Below, piece by piece: positions 24,283 to 26,187 of a stretch of 26,187 nt of DNA. Location: the NCBI GenBank assembly GCA_003154055.1, contig PMCH01000185.1:9208-35394 (forward strand), read 5' to 3'. The translations under genes and the position numbers were made by a program. Position 1 is the stretch's first letter; every line of letters begins with the position of its first letter. Source of the stretch: Acidobacteriaceae bacterium (GTDB lineage Bacteria > Acidobacteriota > Terriglobia > Terriglobales > Acidobacteriaceae). A model generated the notes under the pieces. The model ran no database searches, had not been told where the DNA came from, and was given only the letters and a program-made list of their open reading frames with translations.

Positions 24283-25377
24283 TTAGCCACTCGCCAGTTT
24301 CCGGATCTCGTCCACCGCAGAGCGGACAATTCCCTCGGGCACGTCGTTCACAATCTCCACCTTGCCGATCTCCCGCGGCAGGATGAAGTGCACGACTCCA
24401 TGCCGCGTCTTCTTGTCCGAATGCAACCGCTTCACGACGCTTGCGGAATTGCACTTCAAGCGCGGCAACTGTCCAAATCCGAGGATGGTGCTGGTGATAC
24501 GCCCCGCCATGACGCTGTCTAGCTTGCCGGTCGAAAGCGCGATATGGGTGGCTGCGATCATGCCCCACGCCACCGCCTCGCCGTGCAGCAATTGCTTGTA
24601 ACGGGTCTCCGCCTCGAGCGCGTGCCCGATGGTGTGGCCCAGGTTCAGCACCTGCCGCAGTCCATTCTCGCGTTCGTCCGCACTCACCACCGATGCTTTC
24701 AGACGCACGGAATCGGCAATGACCTTCTCCAACACCGCTGGTTCGCGATCCAGGATCTCGCGCCGCCGCTCTTCGAAGATCCGGAACAGGCCGGGATCGC
24801 CGATGATTCCGCACTTCATCGCTTCGTACAGCCCCGCGCGGTATTCACGCGACGGCAGCGTAGCCAGCACGCCCGGATCCACCAGCACGGCGCGCGGCTG
24901 GTGAAACGTGCCGAGCAGATTCTTGCCCGACTGCAAGTTCACTCCGGTCTTGCCGCCGACCGCTGCATCCACCTGGGCCAGCACGGTAGTCGGAATTTGG
25001 ATCACATCCACACCGCGCATATAGACCGAGGCCAGGAAGCCAGTCACGTCGCCCACCACGCCCCCGCCCAGCGCAATCAGGATCGCACTCCGATCCGCTC
25101 CCGTCTTCACGAGCTTTTCCGCCAGCTTTTCGAGCGTTGCCAGGCGCTTGAAGAGTTCCCCGTCCGGCATTTCCAGGATTTCCGCTTTCACACCAGTCGC
25201 AGCCAACGATTGAAGAAGTGCCTTCCCCCATCGCCGCCGCACTGGAGGGACGGTCACCACGAACACGCGGCGATGTGGCAAGAAACTGCCCAGGCATTCT
25301 CCCGCGCGTGCCAGCAGGCCGATTTCGAGAAGCACTTCGTAGGACCGCGACGGCGCGGCCACTGGAATACGAATCAT
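24283..25377 (-). CDS. aroB: 3-dehydroquinate synthase
   Basis: Catalyses the second step of the shikimate pathway, converting DAHP to 3-dehydroquinate with bound NAD and a divalent metal. The 364 residues are of normal length. Motifs include GGGVVGDVTGFLASVYMRGV, IQIPTTVLAQVDAAVGGKTGVN (given as residues in the central domain), and the metal-binding LNLGHTIGHALE with later LLHGEAVAWG. A TATGAT box lies 8 bases before the ATG (25386-25391), and a perfect 14-base palindrome lies just upstream. It is followed by ubiE. Confidence 0.95.
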   Translation of the reverse strand: MIRIPVAAPSRSYEVLLEIGLLARAGECLGSFLPHRRVFVVTVPPVRRRWGKALLQSLAATGVKAEILEMPDGELFKRLATLEKLAEKLVKTGADRSAILIALGGGVVGDVTGFLASVYMRGVDVIQIPTTVLAQVDAAVGGKTGVNLQSGKNLLGTFHQPRAVLVDPGVLATLPSREYRAGLYEAMKCGIIGDPGLFRIFEERRREILDREPAVLEKVIADSVRLKASVVSADERENGLRQVLNLGHTIGHALEAETRYKQLLHGEAVAWGMIAATHIALSTGKLDSVMAGRITSTILGFGQLPRLKCNSASVVKRLHSDKKTRHGVVHFILPREIGKVEIVNDVPEGIVRSAVDEIRKLASG

Positions 25378-25395
25378 GGACTTTCATCATAGCGT

Positions 25396-25409
25396 ATTGC
25401 CGCGGCAAT
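25396..25409. promoter_or_regulatory. 14-base perfect palindrome near the aroB start
   Basis: ATTGCCGCGGCAAT is a perfect palindrome 18 bases upstream of the aroB ATG and directly upstream of a TATGAT box. It is near the edge of the intergenic repeat at 25413-25500. It could be an operator or a by-product of the repeat. Confidence 0.35.
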
Positions 25410-25412
25410 TCA

Positions 25413-25500
25413 TTTCACCGCAGGGAGCGCAAGGTTCGCAGAGGGAAGGCTTGGTTTTTCAGTGAATTTCTCTGCGATCTCCGCGTCTTCTGCGGTTAAA
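25413..25500. repeat. Intergenic imperfect palindrome between aroB and nadB
   Basis: Arms of 31 bases at 25413-25443 and 25470-25500 are imperfect inverted copies. They share ACCGCAG and CGCAGAG blocks and flank a 26-base loop. It is the clearest member of the GCAGAG/CTCTGC family. It lies between the divergent aroB and nadB genes and probably contains or abuts both promoters. Confidence 0.65.
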
Positions 25501-25555
25501 TGATTTTCGGCAAACAGGAACTCACGCTTCACCGCGTGGTACCATTTTTCCATCC

Positions 25556-26187
25556 ATGAACAAGTCCCCAGCAGCATGCGACTTCCTGGTGATTGGCGCC
25601 GGAGTCGCCGGCCTTCGGGCGGCCATCGAACTGGCGGATGCCGGCCGGGTCATCGTCCTCGCCAAGCGCGAAGTGCGGGACTCCGCGACTCACTATGCCC
25701 AGGGCGGCATTGCCGCCGCGTTGAGCGATGAAGATGAAGTCAGCCTCCACCTGCAGGACACGCTCGTCGCCGGAGATGGCTTGTGTAACACGGAAGCCGT
25801 CCGCGTCCTCGTCGAAGAAGGGCCCGCACGCATCGAAGAGTTGATCGAATGGGGCACCCAGTTCGATCGCAATGGAACCAAGCTCGCTTTCACGCGCGAA
25901 GGCGCTCATAGCCGCAACCGGATCCTGCACGCCCACGGCGATTCGACCGGACGCGAGATTCTGAGGGCTCTTTACGCGAAAGCTAAGACACTCAAGAACA
26001 TCTCCGTCCTCGAGTTCGAGATGTCCTCCGACCTTCTGGTCGAAAACGGACGAGTGGTCGGCGTTTCAGTGATCGGAGAAAAAGGCCAGTTTCAGCACAT
26101 CCCGGCCTCCGCCGTGTTGCTGGCTACCGGCGGCCTCGGGCAGCTCTATCGCAACACCACCAATCCTGAAGTCGCGACCGGAGACGG
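25556..26187 (+). CDS. nadB: L-aspartate oxidase (partial, runs off window)
   Basis: The FAD enzyme that oxidises L-aspartate to iminoaspartate, the first step of de novo NAD synthesis. Only the first 210 residues are present; the frame is open to the window end. FLVIGAGVAGLRAAIELADAG is the FAD-binding motif. HYAQGGIAAAL, then REGAHSRNRILHAHGDSTGRE (near 118-138), and LATGGLGQLYRNTTNP match NadB and distinguish it from succinate dehydrogenase flavoprotein. A TACCAT box lies 10 bases before the ATG. No ribosome binding site is visible. The downstream partners nadA and nadC are outside the window. Confidence 0.92.
   Translation, partial: MNKSPAACDFLVIGAGVAGLRAAIELADAGRVIVLAKREVRDSATHYAQGGIAAALSDEDEVSLHLQDTLVAGDGLCNTEAVRVLVEEGPARIEELIEWGTQFDRNGTKLAFTREGAHSRNRILHAHGDSTGREILRALYAKAKTLKNISVLEFEMSSDLLVENGRVVGVSVIGEKGQFQHIPASAVLLATGGLGQLYRNTTNPEVATGD

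Noticed and set aside
1..26187. CRISPR array, tRNA or rRNA genes
   Set aside because: No evenly spaced direct repeats with unique spacers, no cloverleaf-like sequence ending in CCA and no rRNA signature sequence was seen while reading the gaps. I cannot run a covariance-model search.
1..26187. Insertion sequence, phage or genomic island
   Set aside because: No transposase, integrase or phage gene is present. Gene content is housekeeping throughout, and codon and base use look uniform by eye.

Overview
The window looks like chromosomal DNA of a GC-rich, diderm, soil-type bacterium, most likely an acidobacterium of the Terriglobia/Koribacter type. That assignment is inference. It rests on lpxD (so lipopolysaccharide is made), ubiE/menG next to aroB, a DUF1844 protein, and abundant imperfect-palindrome repeats between genes, a style I associate with that phylum. 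All genes but one are ordinary housekeeping or envelope genes. There is no rRNA, tRNA, CRISPR array, phage or insertion sequence.

Layout. 1-186 is a nested inverted-repeat region ahead of lpxD (+). 1208-7932 is a minus-strand envelope block, transcribed right to left: a GT-C type membrane glycosyltransferase, an MgtC/SapB-like membrane protein, a DapF homologue, an LD-carboxypeptidase (LdcA), the murein-peptide ligase Mpl, and a PlsC-type acyltransferase. LdcA and Mpl point to peptidoglycan recycling. 8041-9892 holds mtnP followed by a PfkB sugar/nucleoside kinase (minus). 9963-11480 is a secreted HExxH protein (minus). A 300-base stretch of repeats separates it from an isopropylmalate/tartrate dehydrogenase-like gene (minus). 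13017-17838 is a plus-strand run: ygfZ, a DUF1844 gene, a PhnP-like metallo-beta-lactamase-fold hydrolase, ribF and an MFS transporter. 17792-21170 is a minus-strand run: a cation-diffusion-facilitator transporter with an unusually long C-terminus, an OsmC protein, an EamA transporter, and a frameshifted DUF2569 membrane gene. 21284-23392 (+) is a parvulin/SurA-like secreted protein directly followed by an NAD-dependent epimerase. 23524-25377 (minus) is aroB then ubiE/menG. nadB (+) starts at 25556 and runs off the window.

The most notable observations are these. The DapF homologue has serine at both positions where the family carries its two catalytic cysteines. Two inverted copies of a short repeat near 11.5-11.7 kb share the same flanks but have unrelated perfect-palindrome cores. 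A double-hairpin repeat lies in frame inside the glycosyltransferase gene and encodes a hydrophilic linker. A family of GCAGAG/CTCTGC-type imperfect palindromes recurs at five intergenic sites. A long hairpin lies between mtnP and the kinase start and includes the mtnP stop codon. The DUF2569 gene is broken by a one-base phase change. I see no obvious defence or mobile system.
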